DNA from: Bacteroidetes bacterium B1(2017)
GTDB taxonomy: Bacteria; Bacteroidota; Bacteroidia; UKL13-3
Assembly: GCA_002256395.1 (NCBI GenBank)
Contig: NKJG01000004.1
Coordinates: 1 to 64,000, forward strand
Length of the DNA: 64,000 bases
Direction of reading: 5' to 3'
In this document: positions 26,684 to 35,821 of the stretch, piece by piece
Layout: every line of letters starts with the position of its first letter
How positions within the stretch are numbered: the stretch's first letter is position 1
Translations under genes and position numbers: made by a program
Notes under the pieces: generated by a model
What the model was told of the DNA's origin: nothing
The model's input: only the letters and a program-made list of their open reading frames with translations
Databases searched by the model: none

Positions 26684-28003
26684 ATGCAAGCACTTATCAT
26701 GGCGGCCCAGCTTATTTTGGGCATATCTATATTAGTTATTTTACACGAATTTGGGCATTATTTAGCTGCTAGAGCTTTTGGAATTAAAGTAGAGAAATTC
26801 TATTTATTCTTTGATGCTTGGGGTGTTAAATTATTCTCCATAAAAATAGGCGAAACTGAATGGGGTATTGGTTGGTTGCCTCTTGGTGGATATGTGAAAA
26901 TTGCAGGTATGATTGACGAAAGCATGGATAAAGAAGCCATGAAACAGCCTGCTCAACCTTGGGAATTTAGAAGTAAACCAGCTTGGCAACGACTAATTGT
27001 AATGATTGGTGGGGTAGTGGTAAATATAGTAACTGGGGTGGTAATTTTTGCCATGATGAGCTACTATTATGGAGAAAAGTATATTCAAAATTCTTCTGTT
27101 ACCAATGGTATTGTGCCTTCTGAATTGGCTAGAGGATATGGATTTCAAACTGGTGATAAATTGGTTTCTGTTAATGGAACTAAATTGATGCGTTTTGAAG
27201 ATGCGCTTAAAATTAAGGATATTCTTGGAAACGGAGTTACCTATGATGTTGAGCGAAATGGCCAATTAATGCAAGTTAGTTTGCCTTCTGATTTTGTAAA
27301 GAAATTTAGCGAAGCCAAAGCCGATTTCTTTTTGCCTCGTATGCACTTTTACGTGGCCGAATTAACTCCTGGCTATCCTGCAGAAAAAGCTGGTTTAAAG
27401 GTAAATGATGTAATTACTAAAGTAGATACTTCTACCTTTGAATTCTTCGACGAGTTCCAATCTATGTTGAAGGCAAGTGCTGGTAAAGAAGTTGCCTTAT
27501 CCATCTTAAGAGATACTCAAACTGTAATCATGAAGGTTATGGTGGATGAAAAAGGTAGAGTTGGCTTTAAACCCGATTCAAAAGACTTTGCCTATGAGGT
27601 TGTTGAATTTGGCTTCTTTGAATCTTTCCCTGCTGGTTGGAACAAAGCAGTAGAAACAATTGATGCACAAATTCGTGGATGGGGTAAGATTTTTAAAGGC
27701 GATATTGCCGTAAATAAAGCCGTGCAAGGTCCAATTGGAATAGCCAAGTTTTATGGTGGCGAATGGATTTGGAGCAGATTTTGGTTATTCACCGCCTTAA
27801 TTTCACTAGGTCTTGCCTTTATGAATATATTGCCAATTCCAGCATTAGATGGTGGTCACGTAATATTCTTACTAGTAGAAATGATCTTGGGTCGCCCATT
27901 AAGCGAGAAGTTTTTGGAACGCGCTCAATATGCTGGTATGATAATTTTGCTTAGCTTAATGGTGCTAATTTTCGGAAACGATATTTGGGGTTTATTCAAA
28001 TAA
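26684..28003 (+). CDS. rseP: RIP metalloprotease RseP (site-2 protease)
   Basis: 439 residues. The zinc site HEFGH is at residues 21-25 in the first transmembrane helix, and the second metal motif NILPIPALDGGH is near 385. Two PDZ-like domains lie between them (about 125-210 and 215-300). It cleaves transmembrane anti-sigma factors or signal-peptide remnants within the membrane. The stop codon abuts the converging tag gene with no spacer. Confidence 0.95.
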   Translation: MQALIMAAQLILGISILVILHEFGHYLAARAFGIKVEKFYLFFDAWGVKLFSIKIGETEWGIGWLPLGGYVKIAGMIDESMDKEAMKQPAQPWEFRSKPAWQRLIVMIGGVVVNIVTGVVIFAMMSYYYGEKYIQNSSVTNGIVPSELARGYGFQTGDKLVSVNGTKLMRFEDALKIKDILGNGVTYDVERNGQLMQVSLPSDFVKKFSEAKADFFLPRMHFYVAELTPGYPAEKAGLKVNDVITKVDTSTFEFFDEFQSMLKASAGKEVALSILRDTQTVIMKVMVDEKGRVGFKPDSKDFAYEVVEFGFFESFPAGWNKAVETIDAQIRGWGKIFKGDIAVNKAVQGPIGIAKFYGGEWIWSRFWLFTALISLGLAFMNILPIPALDGGHVIFLLVEMILGRPLSEKFLERAQYAGMIILLSLMVLIFGNDIWGLFK

Positions 28004-28570
28004 TTACTTCCCATTCTTTCGGCAATAACAATCCACTAGATGGTCGTTTACCATGCCAGCTGCTTGCATAAAAGCATAGCAAATGGTTGAACCTACGAAG
28101 GTAAAGCCGCGCTTTTTCAGGTCTTTGCTCATGGCATCGCTTTCTTTGGTTTTAGCAGGTATTTGACCTCCAGTAGTCCAATTGTTGGTAATGGTTTTGT
28201 GCCTGGTAAATTGCCAGATATAGGCATCAAAAGTTCCAAATTCTTTTTGAACTTCTAAAAAGGCCTTGGCATTTTTTACAGTGCCATAAATTTTTAAGCG
28301 ATTACGAATAATTCCTGCATCCAACATCAATGTTTCTAGTTTTTTGTCGCTGAATTTTACAATTTTGTTTGGGTCGAACCCAGCAAAAGCCTTCTCAAAG
28401 TTTTTGCGTTTATGTAAAATTGTCTTCCAACTTAAGCCAGCTTGAAAGGCATCCAAGACTAAAAATTCAAATAGTTTTTGGTCGTCGTGCAAGGGAACTC
28501 CCCATTCTTCCTCATGGTAGGCCATCATTAATGGGTCGTTTTGTGGCCAAGGGCAGCTTGTTTTTTTCAT
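28004..28570 (-). CDS. tag: DNA-3-methyladenine glycosylase I
   Basis: 188 residues, normal length. The N-terminal CPWPQNDPLMMAYHEEEWGVP segment and C-terminal MVNDHLVDCYC carry the Cys/His zinc site (Cys6, His19 and the C-terminal His and Cys). It excises 3-methyladenine from alkylated DNA. It converges on rseP and ends directly against its stop codon. Confidence 0.95.
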   Translation of the reverse strand: MKKTSCPWPQNDPLMMAYHEEEWGVPLHDDQKLFEFLVLDAFQAGLSWKTILHKRKNFEKAFAGFDPNKIVKFSDKKLETLMLDAGIIRNRLKIYGTVKNAKAFLEVQKEFGTFDAYIWQFTRHKTITNNWTTGGQIPAKTKESDAMSKDLKKRGFTFVGSTICYAFMQAAGMVNDHLVDCYCRKNGK

Positions 28571-28628
28571 AGGCGGTAAACTAATTCAATCTATTCAGAT
28601 ACACAAGTGGAGAAATAGTTTTTATTTA

Positions 28629-28638
28629 GGTTCGAACC
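28629..28638. repeat. GGTTCGAACC palindrome, intergenic copy (one of 15 in the window)
   Basis: A perfect ten-base palindrome in the tag-purB divergent spacer, just upstream of the purB -7-like box at 28643-28650. All 15 copies of GGTTYRAACC start at 8686, 12571, 12675, 14446, 22855, 23702, 26334, 28629, 29374, 38266, 39998, 41781, 43777, 47899 and 57664. I checked this copy for a surrounding tRNA, since it resembles a T-arm, and found none. Confidence 0.85.
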
Positions 28639-28642
28639 CAAT

Positions 28643-28650
28643 TATTTTTG
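28643..28650 (+). promoter_or_regulatory. Candidate purB -7 element (TATTTTTG)
   Basis: A full match to TAnnTTTG lies 15 bases before the purB ATG at 28666. There is no good TTG at the expected -33 position (around 28620 the sequence is GTTTTTA), so it is a half-supported promoter. Confidence 0.35.
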
Positions 28651-28665
28651 TCGAAATTTACACGC

Positions 28666-30009
28666 ATGCAATTAGAGGCACTTACCGCTATTTCACCAAT
28701 TGATGGGAGATATAGAAAACAAACCGAAACGCTAGGAAATTATTTTAGTGAATACGCACTTATTAAATACCGTGTTTGGGTAGAAATGGAGTATTTTATT
28801 GCTCTAGCCGAATTGCCTTTGCCTCAATTAGCCGGTAAAGTTAGTGAGAACCAAAAACAACAAATTAGGGCCATTTATCAGAACCTAAGTTTGGATCAGG
28901 CAAAGCAAATAAAGGAAATTGAACGCACCACAAATCATGATGTGAAGGCAGTGGAATATTTTATTAAGGCCGAATTTGAAAAACTTGGATTGAAAGACGC
29001 TTCAGAGTTTGTTCATTTTGGATTAACCTCTCAGGATATTAATAATACGGCCATTCCTATGAGTTTGCGATTGGCCATTCAGGAAGAAATGCTTCCAATG
29101 TTGCATTCTGTTCTTGCTAGTATGGATCAACAAGCACATGCTTGGGCTCATATCCCAATGTTGGCTAGAACACACGGACAGCCAGCTTCTCCAACTCGTT
29201 TGGGGAAAGAATGGGAGGTTTTTATTTCAAGAATTAAGGTTCAATTAGCACAATTAGAACAGTTAAGTTTTCCTGCTAAATTTGGTGGCGCAACCGGTAA
29301 TTTTAATGCGCATGTGGTGGCATACCCTGCTATTGATTGGTTGCAATTTGGCACTCAATTTTGTTCCCATTTAGGTTTGAACCGTTCTCACCCTACTACG
29401 CAAATTGAGCATTATGATAATTTAGCTGCAATTTTTGATGTGTTTAAGCGTATAAACACCATTTTACTTGATTTTTCTAAAGATGTATGGCAATATGTGG
29501 CAATGGATTATTTTAAGCAAAAACTAAAAGAGGGCGAGGTTGGATCAAGTGCCATGCCTCATAAAGTGAACCCTATTGATTTTGAAAATGCAGAAGGAAA
29601 TCTAGGAATAGCAAACGCTTTGTTTGAACATTTATCGGCAAAATTACCCATCTCTAGATTGCAAAGAGATTTAACAGATAGTACGGTGTTGCGTAATGTG
29701 GGTGTGCCTTTTGGCCATATGTTAATTGCATTTAAATCATTAGAGAAAGGCTTAGGAAAATTGTTATTGAACGAACCTAAATTGCATTTGGATTTAGAAA
29801 ATAATTGGGCAGTTGTGGCAGAAGCTATTCAAACCATATTGCGTAGAGAAGGGTTTGATAAACCCTATGAAGCCCTAAAAGCATTAACTAGAACCAATGA
29901 AGCAATAACGCAACAATCTATTCAAGAATTTATAAGTACCTTGGCTGTTACCGAGGATGTAAGAGCCGAATTATTTACTATCACTCCTCATAATTACACT
30001 GGAATATGA
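28666..30009 (+). CDS. purB: Adenylosuccinate lyase
   Basis: 447 residues from the ATG at 28666 (MQLEALTAISPIDGRY). The fumarase/aspartase superfamily signature GSSAMPHKVNPIDFENAEGN is near residue 290, with the catalytic TSQDINNTA segment near 120 and TRTHGQPASP-like segment near 165. It acts twice in purine synthesis, cleaving SAICAR and adenylosuccinate. A TTG start 18 bases upstream is possible but less likely. The stop overlaps the next gene's ATG by four bases. Confidence 0.95.
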   Translation: MQLEALTAISPIDGRYRKQTETLGNYFSEYALIKYRVWVEMEYFIALAELPLPQLAGKVSENQKQQIRAIYQNLSLDQAKQIKEIERTTNHDVKAVEYFIKAEFEKLGLKDASEFVHFGLTSQDINNTAIPMSLRLAIQEEMLPMLHSVLASMDQQAHAWAHIPMLARTHGQPASPTRLGKEWEVFISRIKVQLAQLEQLSFPAKFGGATGNFNAHVVAYPAIDWLQFGTQFCSHLGLNRSHPTTQIEHYDNLAAIFDVFKRINTILLDFSKDVWQYVAMDYFKQKLKEGEVGSSAMPHKVNPIDFENAEGNLGIANALFEHLSAKLPISRLQRDLTDSTVLRNVGVPFGHMLIAFKSLEKGLGKLLLNEPKLHLDLENNWAVVAEAIQTILRREGFDKPYEALKALTRTNEAITQQSIQEFISTLAVTEDVRAELFTITPHNYTGI

Positions 30010-30560
30010 AACAAGTTTTTACGGCATTAGTAGCCATTGTATTAGTATCTGTTGCATGCGATGATCCAATTCCTCATGTTTTGTTTGATGAGTCGGATAC
30101 CATACCAAAGGTAGTTGCAACAAATAAATCAACAGATAATTACGATGGAACAATTCCAGGAATGGACGCCAAAGTTATTGATTATACCTTGCCAAACCCA
30201 TACCAACATAAGGCGCAATTGTTTAGAGATAGTTCCATTGCAACAAGTTGGGATGAGGCAGGATTTCCAAATGCCAAAGACTTTATTATTTTTTATAAAA
30301 AATTCCAGTGGGATGTAATGGACAGAAATAAAGAGAAAATTGCTTCTAATATTGATTTTCCTTTACGTGACTATAAGGATAAGAAATCCTTCTTTAAAAA
30401 CTTCGATTCCATTTTTGCTCCAGATTTTGTGGAGGAAATTTTGGATCAAGATCCAATGGAAATATACCGCGATAAAAAGGGTGCTATGATTGGAGAAGAT
30501 GGCCAATTATGGTTTAAAATGAAGGGCGGCAAATACAAGATAATTGAAATAAATCCATAA
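30006..30560 (+). CDS. Predicted lipoprotein, function unknown
   Basis: 184 residues. The N-terminal signal ends in a lipobox-like VSVAC (Cys18), followed by Asp-Asp-Pro. The mature part is rich in charged and aromatic residues with no motif I recognise. The start overlaps purB by four bases (ATGA), and the next gene begins two bases after its stop, so it is in a tight purB-led run. Confidence 0.7.
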   Translation: MKQVFTALVAIVLVSVACDDPIPHVLFDESDTIPKVVATNKSTDNYDGTIPGMDAKVIDYTLPNPYQHKAQLFRDSSIATSWDEAGFPNAKDFIIFYKKFQWDVMDRNKEKIASNIDFPLRDYKDKKSFFKNFDSIFAPDFVEEILDQDPMEIYRDKKGAMIGEDGQLWFKMKGGKYKIIEINP

Positions 30561-30561
30561 T

Positions 30562-31023
30562 ATGGCAGCATTTATTGAGTTTCCTGGACCAATTGTCTTC
30601 GAAAAGGTTGAGCAATTAAAAGAAGATACTCCAGCTTTATGGGGCACTATGACTGCCCAACATATGTTGGAGCATTTGCTACTGCCATTAGAATTTTCGA
30701 GAGGATTGTTTGAAGTACCATTGGTAAGCCCAATTGACAAAGTTGAAAAAATAAAAAGGATAATGCTCCTGAGTGATGCACCTTTAAAGAGAGATTTTCC
30801 AGCTCCATTTTTAAGTCCAGGATTGCAGCCTTTGAAATTTGGTAGTTTAAATGAAAGCAAATTAGCTTTATTTACAGAAATTGAGACCTTTCTGAGCTTT
30901 TGGAAAGAGAATCCAAGCTCAATTTTTACGCATCCTATTTTTGGTCCATTAAATGAGAAGGAGTGGTATGTGTTTCATAGTAAGCATTTTACTCATCATT
31001 TAAGTCAGTTTGGATTAGTTTGA
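30562..31023 (+). CDS. DUF1569 / DinB-like four-helix protein
   Basis: 153 residues. The first helix has TAQHMLEHLL, and the C-terminus HPIFGPLNEKEWYVFHSKHF with HHLSQFGL carries the spaced histidines typical of the DUF1569 branch of the DinB/YfiT metal-binding superfamily. Members are probably metal-dependent enzymes, but the substrate is unknown. It follows the lipoprotein gene by one base, so they are co-transcribed. Confidence 0.8.
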   Translation: MAAFIEFPGPIVFEKVEQLKEDTPALWGTMTAQHMLEHLLLPLEFSRGLFEVPLVSPIDKVEKIKRIMLLSDAPLKRDFPAPFLSPGLQPLKFGSLNESKLALFTEIETFLSFWKENPSSIFTHPIFGPLNEKEWYVFHSKHFTHHLSQFGLV

Positions 31024-31066
31024 TGCTAGAAATGGTGCAAAGCTTTTGTTTTTCAAAAAAATAGCT

Positions 31067-31074
31067 GATATTTG
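31067..31074 (+). promoter_or_regulatory. Candidate rpsP -7 element (GATATTTG)
   Basis: Seven of eight positions match TAnnTTTG. A TTG at 31046-31048 lies 18 bases upstream. Initiation would fall close to 31080, at the base of the GC-rich leader hairpin. Confidence 0.35.
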
Positions 31075-31077
31075 CCA

Positions 31078-31099
31078 CCCCGGAAAAGGAGACCCGGGG
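31078..31099 (+). promoter_or_regulatory. GC-rich hairpin in the rpsP leader
   Basis: CCCCGG (31078-31083) pairs with CCGGGG (31094-31099) around a loop that holds AAAAGGAGAC. It is an outlier in base composition here and lies about 20 bases before the rpsP ATG. It could be a ribosomal-protein feedback leader; I cannot compare it with described leaders. Confidence 0.4.
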
Positions 31100-31119
31100 A
31101 TTAAAAACAAAAATTAGAT

Positions 31120-31671
31120 ATGTCAGTAAAAATCAGATTACAACGTCATGGACGTTCTAAATCACCTTTTTACCACGTAGTGGTGGCGGATTCGCGTGCT
31201 CCGAGAGATGGTAAGTTTATCGAGAAAATTGGTTCTTATCTTCCTCAGACACAGCCTGCAACCATTGAGTTGGATGTAGATCGCGCAACCTACTGGTTAG
31301 AAAATGGTGCTCAACCTACCGACACTTGTCGTGCAATCCTTTCATACAAAGGTGCATTGATGAAAAGCCATTTGGCAGTTGGTGTAAAGAAAGGTGCTTT
31401 TACCCAAGAGCAAGCCGATGAGAAATTTACTAAATGGATTAGCGAAAAAGAAAGCAAAGTTAAATCACATGTTGACCGTGTGAAAATGACTGCTTCTGAA
31501 AAAGTAGCTGCTAAATTAGCTGAAGAAGCTAAAGTGAACAAAGCTCGTTTGGAGAAATTAGCTGCTAAAGCTGCTGCTGCAGAAGCTGCTGCTAATGCAA
31601 CTGAAGAAGTTCCTACAGAAGAAACTCCTGGAGTTCCTGCTGAAGAAGCTACTGAAACACCAGCCGAATAA
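31120..31671 (+). CDS. rpsP: 30S ribosomal protein bS16 with a long C-terminal extension
   Basis: 183 residues. The first 80 residues are the bS16 core ([23 protein letters not shown]..., shown in part). The rest is an extension: a conserved-looking basic and helical part (about 80-125), then a low-complexity tail of Ala, Glu, Thr and Pro (about 125-183). Bacterial bS16 is often only 80-90 residues, but long tails are known in Bacteroidota. The tail is acidic at its end. It is followed after nine bases by rimM, the usual rpsP-rimM order. Confidence 0.96.
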   Translation: MSVKIRLQRHGRSKSPFYHVVVADSRAPRDGKFIEKIGSYLPQTQPATIELDVDRATYWLENGAQPTDTCRAILSYKGALMKSHLAVGVKKGAFTQEQADEKFTKWISEKESKVKSHVDRVKMTASEKVAAKLAEEAKVNKARLEKLAAKAAAAEAAANATEEVPTEETPGVPAEEATETPAE

Positions 31672-31680
31672 TTAGTACCA

Positions 31681-32193
31681 TTGAAAACCATCCAACGAAA
31701 AGACTTCGTAGAAGTTGGCTCTGTGGTTAAGGTTCATGGCACCAAGGGTGAGCTTAGATGTATGCTTACTCGTGAAATAGATTTAAAAGAATGGGCTTTT
31801 CTCGAATTTCGGGGAAAGCCCGTTCCTTTTTATATAGAAGGAACTAAAGCCGAATCTTATGAAGAGATAATTCTTAAACTAAGAGATATTGATTCAATAG
31901 AAATTGCTAAAGGTTTTATTGGCAAGGTTTTGATGTTGCCAAAGAAACAAGTCAAAAAGGATACAAGCTTTGATGAATTTGATATTTTGGGCTACCAAAT
32001 AATTGATTCAGTTTTGGGTAATTTGGGAGAGGTGGAAGAAATTGTAGAGTATCCTTATCAAACTTTAGCAAAAATAAGTCGAGGCGAAATGCCTGTTTTA
32101 ATTCCCTTAGTTGACGGAATTGTATTAGAAATAAACGATCGCAAAAAAACTGTTTTGGTTAAATTACCTGATGGTTTATTAGAAATAAATTAA
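31681..32193 (+). CDS. rimM: Ribosome maturation factor RimM
   Basis: 170 residues. An N-terminal RimM beta-barrel (FVEVGSVVKVHGTKGELRC) is followed by a PRC-barrel domain (about 90-168, LGNLGEVEEIVEYPYQTLAKI). It acts in 30S subunit maturation and binds uS19. The start is a TTG at 31681; the next in-frame ATG would remove the conserved GxxxxxHGxxGE region, so TTG is favoured. It overlaps the converging MFS gene by four bases. Confidence 0.93.
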   Translation: MKTIQRKDFVEVGSVVKVHGTKGELRCMLTREIDLKEWAFLEFRGKPVPFYIEGTKAESYEEIILKLRDIDSIEIAKGFIGKVLMLPKKQVKKDTSFDEFDILGYQIIDSVLGNLGEVEEIVEYPYQTLAKISRGEMPVLIPLVDGIVLEINDRKKTVLVKLPDGLLEIN

Positions 32194-33422
32194 TCGTTTT
32201 GAAAGCGCAGTTCTTTAAGTTCTTTTGCCTTGGAGTTTGTAAAGGCAACAATTCCTAAAGTCATTAATCCCCCAAAAATAACTGAATTAGCTGTGCCAAT
32301 TAATTTTGCTGCTAATCCACTTTCAAATGCGCCAATTTCATTTGATGAACCAATAAATATTGTGTTCACGGCACTTACTCTTCCTCTCATATCATCTGGT
32401 GTATGTATTTGCAAAATGTTAGATCTTACCACCACACTTATGCTATCAAAGGCTCCGCTTAAAAAAAGTAAAATGAGCGATAGAATAAAGTTTTGGGAAA
32501 GCCCAAATCCAAGCATACATAGTCCAAAAGCTCCTACAGCCAGAATAAGAGTTTTGCCTGGTTCGCTCAAATTTTTTCGCATCGATAAGTAAGTCATCAT
32601 AAGCACAGCTCCAAAGGAAGGGGCAGCCCTGAGTAATCCTAAACCTTCGGCTCCAGTATGCAAAATTTCATTTGCAAAAATTGGTAACAAGGCGGTTGCA
32701 CCTCCAAAAAGCACAGAAAATAAATCTAGGGATAAAGCAGAAAGGATTATTTTATGGTTGTAAACAAAGCTAATTCCAACTTTTAATCGGCTCAGAATTT
32801 TTTCATTAGTGGGAGGCTTTTTTTCGAACGTAATTTGAATTTGGTTCAGGGCAAAAAACGCAATACATGAAAGAATAATAATACTTGTAAAGCTAGTTTC
32901 TAAGCCAAGATATGCATAACAAAACCCTCCCAAGGCGGGGCCAATTACCGAGGCAAATTGCCAAATTGTACTGTTTAAGGTACCCGCGTAGGTGAGCAAA
33001 TTTCTTGGTACTAATTGTGATATGGTTGCAAAAGATGCAGGAGCATAAAACCCTCTAGCAAATCCGCTTAAACAAATAAATGAATAAATAGCATACAATT
33101 GTATTTTGCCAACTAAGGGGCCGCCAAAAGCAAAGAAAAGTCCACAGCTACTCACAATCATAGCTAAAAGACTAATTAGAAGAATGGTTTTTCTATTATG
33201 AATGTCGGCCATATGACCAGCATATAGCGCAATAGAAATAGCAGGAATTGCTTCGGCCAAGCCAACTAAACCAAGAGAAAAAGGATCGTTTGTGAGTTTA
33301 TAGATTTGCCAGCCAATTATAACAGCTTGCATTTGCAAGGCTAATGTTAGAAATAGGCGAGTGGCTAAAAAAAATCTAAATGATGGGATTTTTAAAACCT
33401 GAATGGTGGTTTGGTTGCTCAT
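32190..33422 (-). CDS. MFS transporter
   Basis: 410 residues with about 12 hydrophobic segments. The loop after helix 2 has the MFS signature region GHMADIHNRKTILL (near 70), and a GFARGFYAPASFATISQ segment lies in helix 4-5. It resembles the Bacteroidota/enterobactin-exporter type (EntS-like) of MFS carriers; substrate unknown. It overlaps the upstream ABC permease gene by one base (TAATG), so the three genes 35646 to 32190 are one transcript. Confidence 0.85.
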   Translation of the reverse strand: MSNQTTIQVLKIPSFRFFLATRLFLTLALQMQAVIIGWQIYKLTNDPFSLGLVGLAEAIPAISIALYAGHMADIHNRKTILLISLLAMIVSSCGLFFAFGGPLVGKIQLYAIYSFICLSGFARGFYAPASFATISQLVPRNLLTYAGTLNSTIWQFASVIGPALGGFCYAYLGLETSFTSIIILSCIAFFALNQIQITFEKKPPTNEKILSRLKVGISFVYNHKIILSALSLDLFSVLFGGATALLPIFANEILHTGAEGLGLLRAAPSFGAVLMMTYLSMRKNLSEPGKTLILAVGAFGLCMLGFGLSQNFILSLILLFLSGAFDSISVVVRSNILQIHTPDDMRGRVSAVNTIFIGSSNEIGAFESGLAAKLIGTANSVIFGGLMTLGIVAFTNSKAKELKELRFQND

Positions 33423-34729
33423 TAATTTTTACGAAATAGCCATTTGAAAAGTTCTTTATAGGTTGGTTTTTTTCCATAGGTTAAAATACCAATTCTATAA
33501 ATCCTTCCTGCAAACCATACGGTAGATAAAAATCCTAGAATCATACAAACCATAGAGGCAATAATTTGATAGGTTGGAATTCCAAATGGAAGTCGAACCA
33601 TCATGATTACTGGAGAGCTAAATGGTATCATAGAAAGCCAAACCGATAAAGAACTGTTTGGAGAATTAATAACTGTTTGAGCCAAAGCAATTGAGAAAAT
33701 GAGTGGTAAGGTAATTGGCATCATAAATTGCTGGGTGTCTGTTTCGTTATCTACGGCTGAGCCAACTGCAGCAAACAATGCCCCGTAGAATAGGTACCCA
33801 CCAATAAAATAAAATACAAATAGGCCTAAAATAAGTGGGAAATTAAAGTTTCCAAGGGCATCCAAAAACTCCCCACTACTTGGGGCAGGTGTTTGAACTC
33901 CTGCTGTATTAATTTGTTCTGTTACTACGCTTGGTTCAATATGCATTAAATCTTTTACTAACATAGTAACTGGGCCACTAAGCAAGGTAACTAGGGCTAC
34001 CCAAATTACAAACTGAGTAAAACCTACCATGGCAATTCCCATAATTTTCCCCATCATTAATTGGAATGGTTTCACAGAAGAAATAATTACCTCAACAATG
34101 CGGTTTGTTTTTTCTTCAATCACACCTTTCATAACTTGAACACCATAGAGAAAAATGAAAAAATAAATAAGGAAGGCGCCTAGAAAACCAATCATTGTAG
34201 TGGCACCAGAATTGCCTTTTTCAAAGCCATCTGCAGTGTTTTTTCTAGTATTAAGATTGACATCAATTTGGTCAATTTCGCTGAGTATTTTATTGTCAAT
34301 ACCTTTGGCTCTTAGTTGTTGGTTTTTGAGTGATTTTTCTAATTGAGATTCAATGGTTGTAAGTGTGTTAATGCCGGGTTGTTCATTTGCTAACAAGTCA
34401 TAAGAATAGCTTTCCTCTTTTTTACTAATTGTTAAAATGCCATAGGTTCCAGTTTCATCCAACAATAATTTGGGTTCATCTTTGGAAAGGGTTTTATATT
34501 GAAAGTTTATTGTTTTTGTATCCTCCAAGGTATTATTAAAGATACCCGTTTCATCGTTTACCAAGATGATTTTTTTATCCTCGGCAAGATCTTTATTGAA
34601 GGATAAATAGAAAATTATCCCATAAAACAGTACTATTAAAAGGGGAGAAAGAAGGGTCATTATTAAGAACGATTTTTTCTTAACCCTTGTTAAATATTCG
34701 CGTTTGCAGATAAGCCAGATTTTATACAT
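33422..34729 (-). CDS. ABC-2 type transporter permease (NatB-like)
   Basis: 435 residues. A first transmembrane helix (about 20-42) is followed by a large extracytoplasmic domain of about 140 residues, then five or six helices from residue 180. The FLYGVQVMKGVIEEKTNRI segment near 195-212 is typical of the NatB/YhaP export permease family. Its ATPase partner is the next gene upstream, two bases away. Substrate unknown; NatAB exports sodium in Bacillus but this cannot be assumed here. Confidence 0.88.
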   Translation of the reverse strand: MYKIWLICKREYLTRVKKKSFLIMTLLSPLLIVLFYGIIFYLSFNKDLAEDKKIILVNDETGIFNNTLEDTKTINFQYKTLSKDEPKLLLDETGTYGILTISKKEESYSYDLLANEQPGINTLTTIESQLEKSLKNQQLRAKGIDNKILSEIDQIDVNLNTRKNTADGFEKGNSGATTMIGFLGAFLIYFFIFLYGVQVMKGVIEEKTNRIVEVIISSVKPFQLMMGKIMGIAMVGFTQFVIWVALVTLLSGPVTMLVKDLMHIEPSVVTEQINTAGVQTPAPSSGEFLDALGNFNFPLILGLFVFYFIGGYLFYGALFAAVGSAVDNETDTQQFMMPITLPLIFSIALAQTVINSPNSSLSVWLSMIPFSSPVIMMVRLPFGIPTYQIIASMVCMILGFLSTVWFAGRIYRIGILTYGKKPTYKELFKWLFRKN

Positions 34730-34731
34730 AA

Positions 34732-35646
34732 TTATAGCGATTGTGATTTTTGTTGAACAGCTTGAATAAAAATTTCTTCCATGCTTGGAAGGCTTTCACC
34801 AAATGAATGAATAGAAATTTGTTGGTTTAATAAATGTGCTATAAGGTCATTATTTGAGGCTATTGAGTTTAATTCGAGCAGGCAATTTGTTTCGCCATTT
34901 TTTGATTCTTCTTTTGAAACGTTAATGAATGAATCACTTAAAAGCCTTTGACCTGAATAAGTGAGTGCAAATTGGTTTTTCTTAAATTGTTGTTTAATGG
35001 TGTTTACTTCTCCATCTAGAATTTTTTCGGCCTTATTAATTAGGGCAATATGATCGCATAATAGTTCAACAGAATCCATTCTATGCGTTGAGAAAATTAT
35101 GGTTGCTCCATTTTGTTTTAATTGCAAAATTTCGTCCACCAATAATTGGGCATTAATAGGGTCAAAACCAGAAAATGGTTCATCTAAAATTATCAATTCT
35201 GGTTCATGCAAAACGGTTGCAATAAATTGAACCTTTTGTTGCATTCCCTTTGAAAGTTCTTCTACTTTTTTACCAAGCCAGTTTTTTATTTCAAATTTAT
35301 CTACCCAATATTTTAGCTTTTCTTTAGCCATTGAATTGGATAATCCTTTTAACTCAGCAAAATATAATAGTTGATCCTTAACGGTCATTTTCTTGTATAA
35401 GCCTCTTTCTTCTGGTAAGTATCCCATTTTATAGATATGGTTTTCTTGCAGAGGATTTCCGTTAAAAAGAATGGTGCCAGAATCAGCTTCTGTAATATGA
35501 GTTAAAATTCTGATTAGGCTTGTTTTACCAGCACCATTCGGCCCAAGTAAACCAAAAATGGAGCCTTTTTTTATCCCTAAACTAATATTTTTTAGGGCGA
35601 TATGGTTTTGATAACTTTTGTTTAGAGAGTTAATTTCAATAATCAT
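34732..35646 (-). CDS. ABC transporter ATP-binding protein (NatA-like)
   Basis: 304 residues. Walker A is GPNGAGKT near residue 36, the signature LSKGMQQKVQ near 135 and Walker B LIILDEPFSG near 157, with the switch His in STHRM near 190. A C-terminal extension of about 85 residues follows, as in NatA/CcmA-type exporters. It pairs with the permease gene immediately downstream. Confidence 0.93.
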   Translation of the reverse strand: MIIEINSLNKSYQNHIALKNISLGIKKGSIFGLLGPNGAGKTSLIRILTHITEADSGTILFNGNPLQENHIYKMGYLPEERGLYKKMTVKDQLLYFAELKGLSNSMAKEKLKYWVDKFEIKNWLGKKVEELSKGMQQKVQFIATVLHEPELIILDEPFSGFDPINAQLLVDEILQLKQNGATIIFSTHRMDSVELLCDHIALINKAEKILDGEVNTIKQQFKKNQFALTYSGQRLLSDSFINVSKEESKNGETNCLLELNSIASNNDLIAHLLNQQISIHSFGESLPSMEEIFIQAVQQKSQSL

Positions 35647-35781
35647 AGATGCAAGTAAATCAATTTAAATAAAGGGAAAAGGTAAAAGATGGTGGAATGA
35701 ATATTTTTTATTTAAGCGGTATAAATTGAAAATTTTGAATAGATAAAATATTTGTAAGTAGATTTTTATCTATTAATTTGC

Positions 35782-35789
35782 TATTTTTG
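35782..35789 (+). promoter_or_regulatory. Candidate -7 element (TATTTTTG) for the barrel paralogs
   Basis: A full TAnnTTTG match 32 bases before the GTG start at 35822. No TTG is found at the usual -33 distance, so the support is partial. Confidence 0.3.
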
Positions 35790-35821
35790 GATAGAATAAA
35801 TACTATAATTAATAGGAAGCA

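Noticed and set aside
28620-28650. GGTTCGAACCC looks like a tRNA T-arm
   Set aside because: No acceptor, D or anticodon stems can be built around it here, and the same word lies inside many protein genes.
31311-31691. Antisense open frame over rpsP
   Set aside because: It mirrors the low-complexity Ala/Glu tail of bS16 on the other strand.
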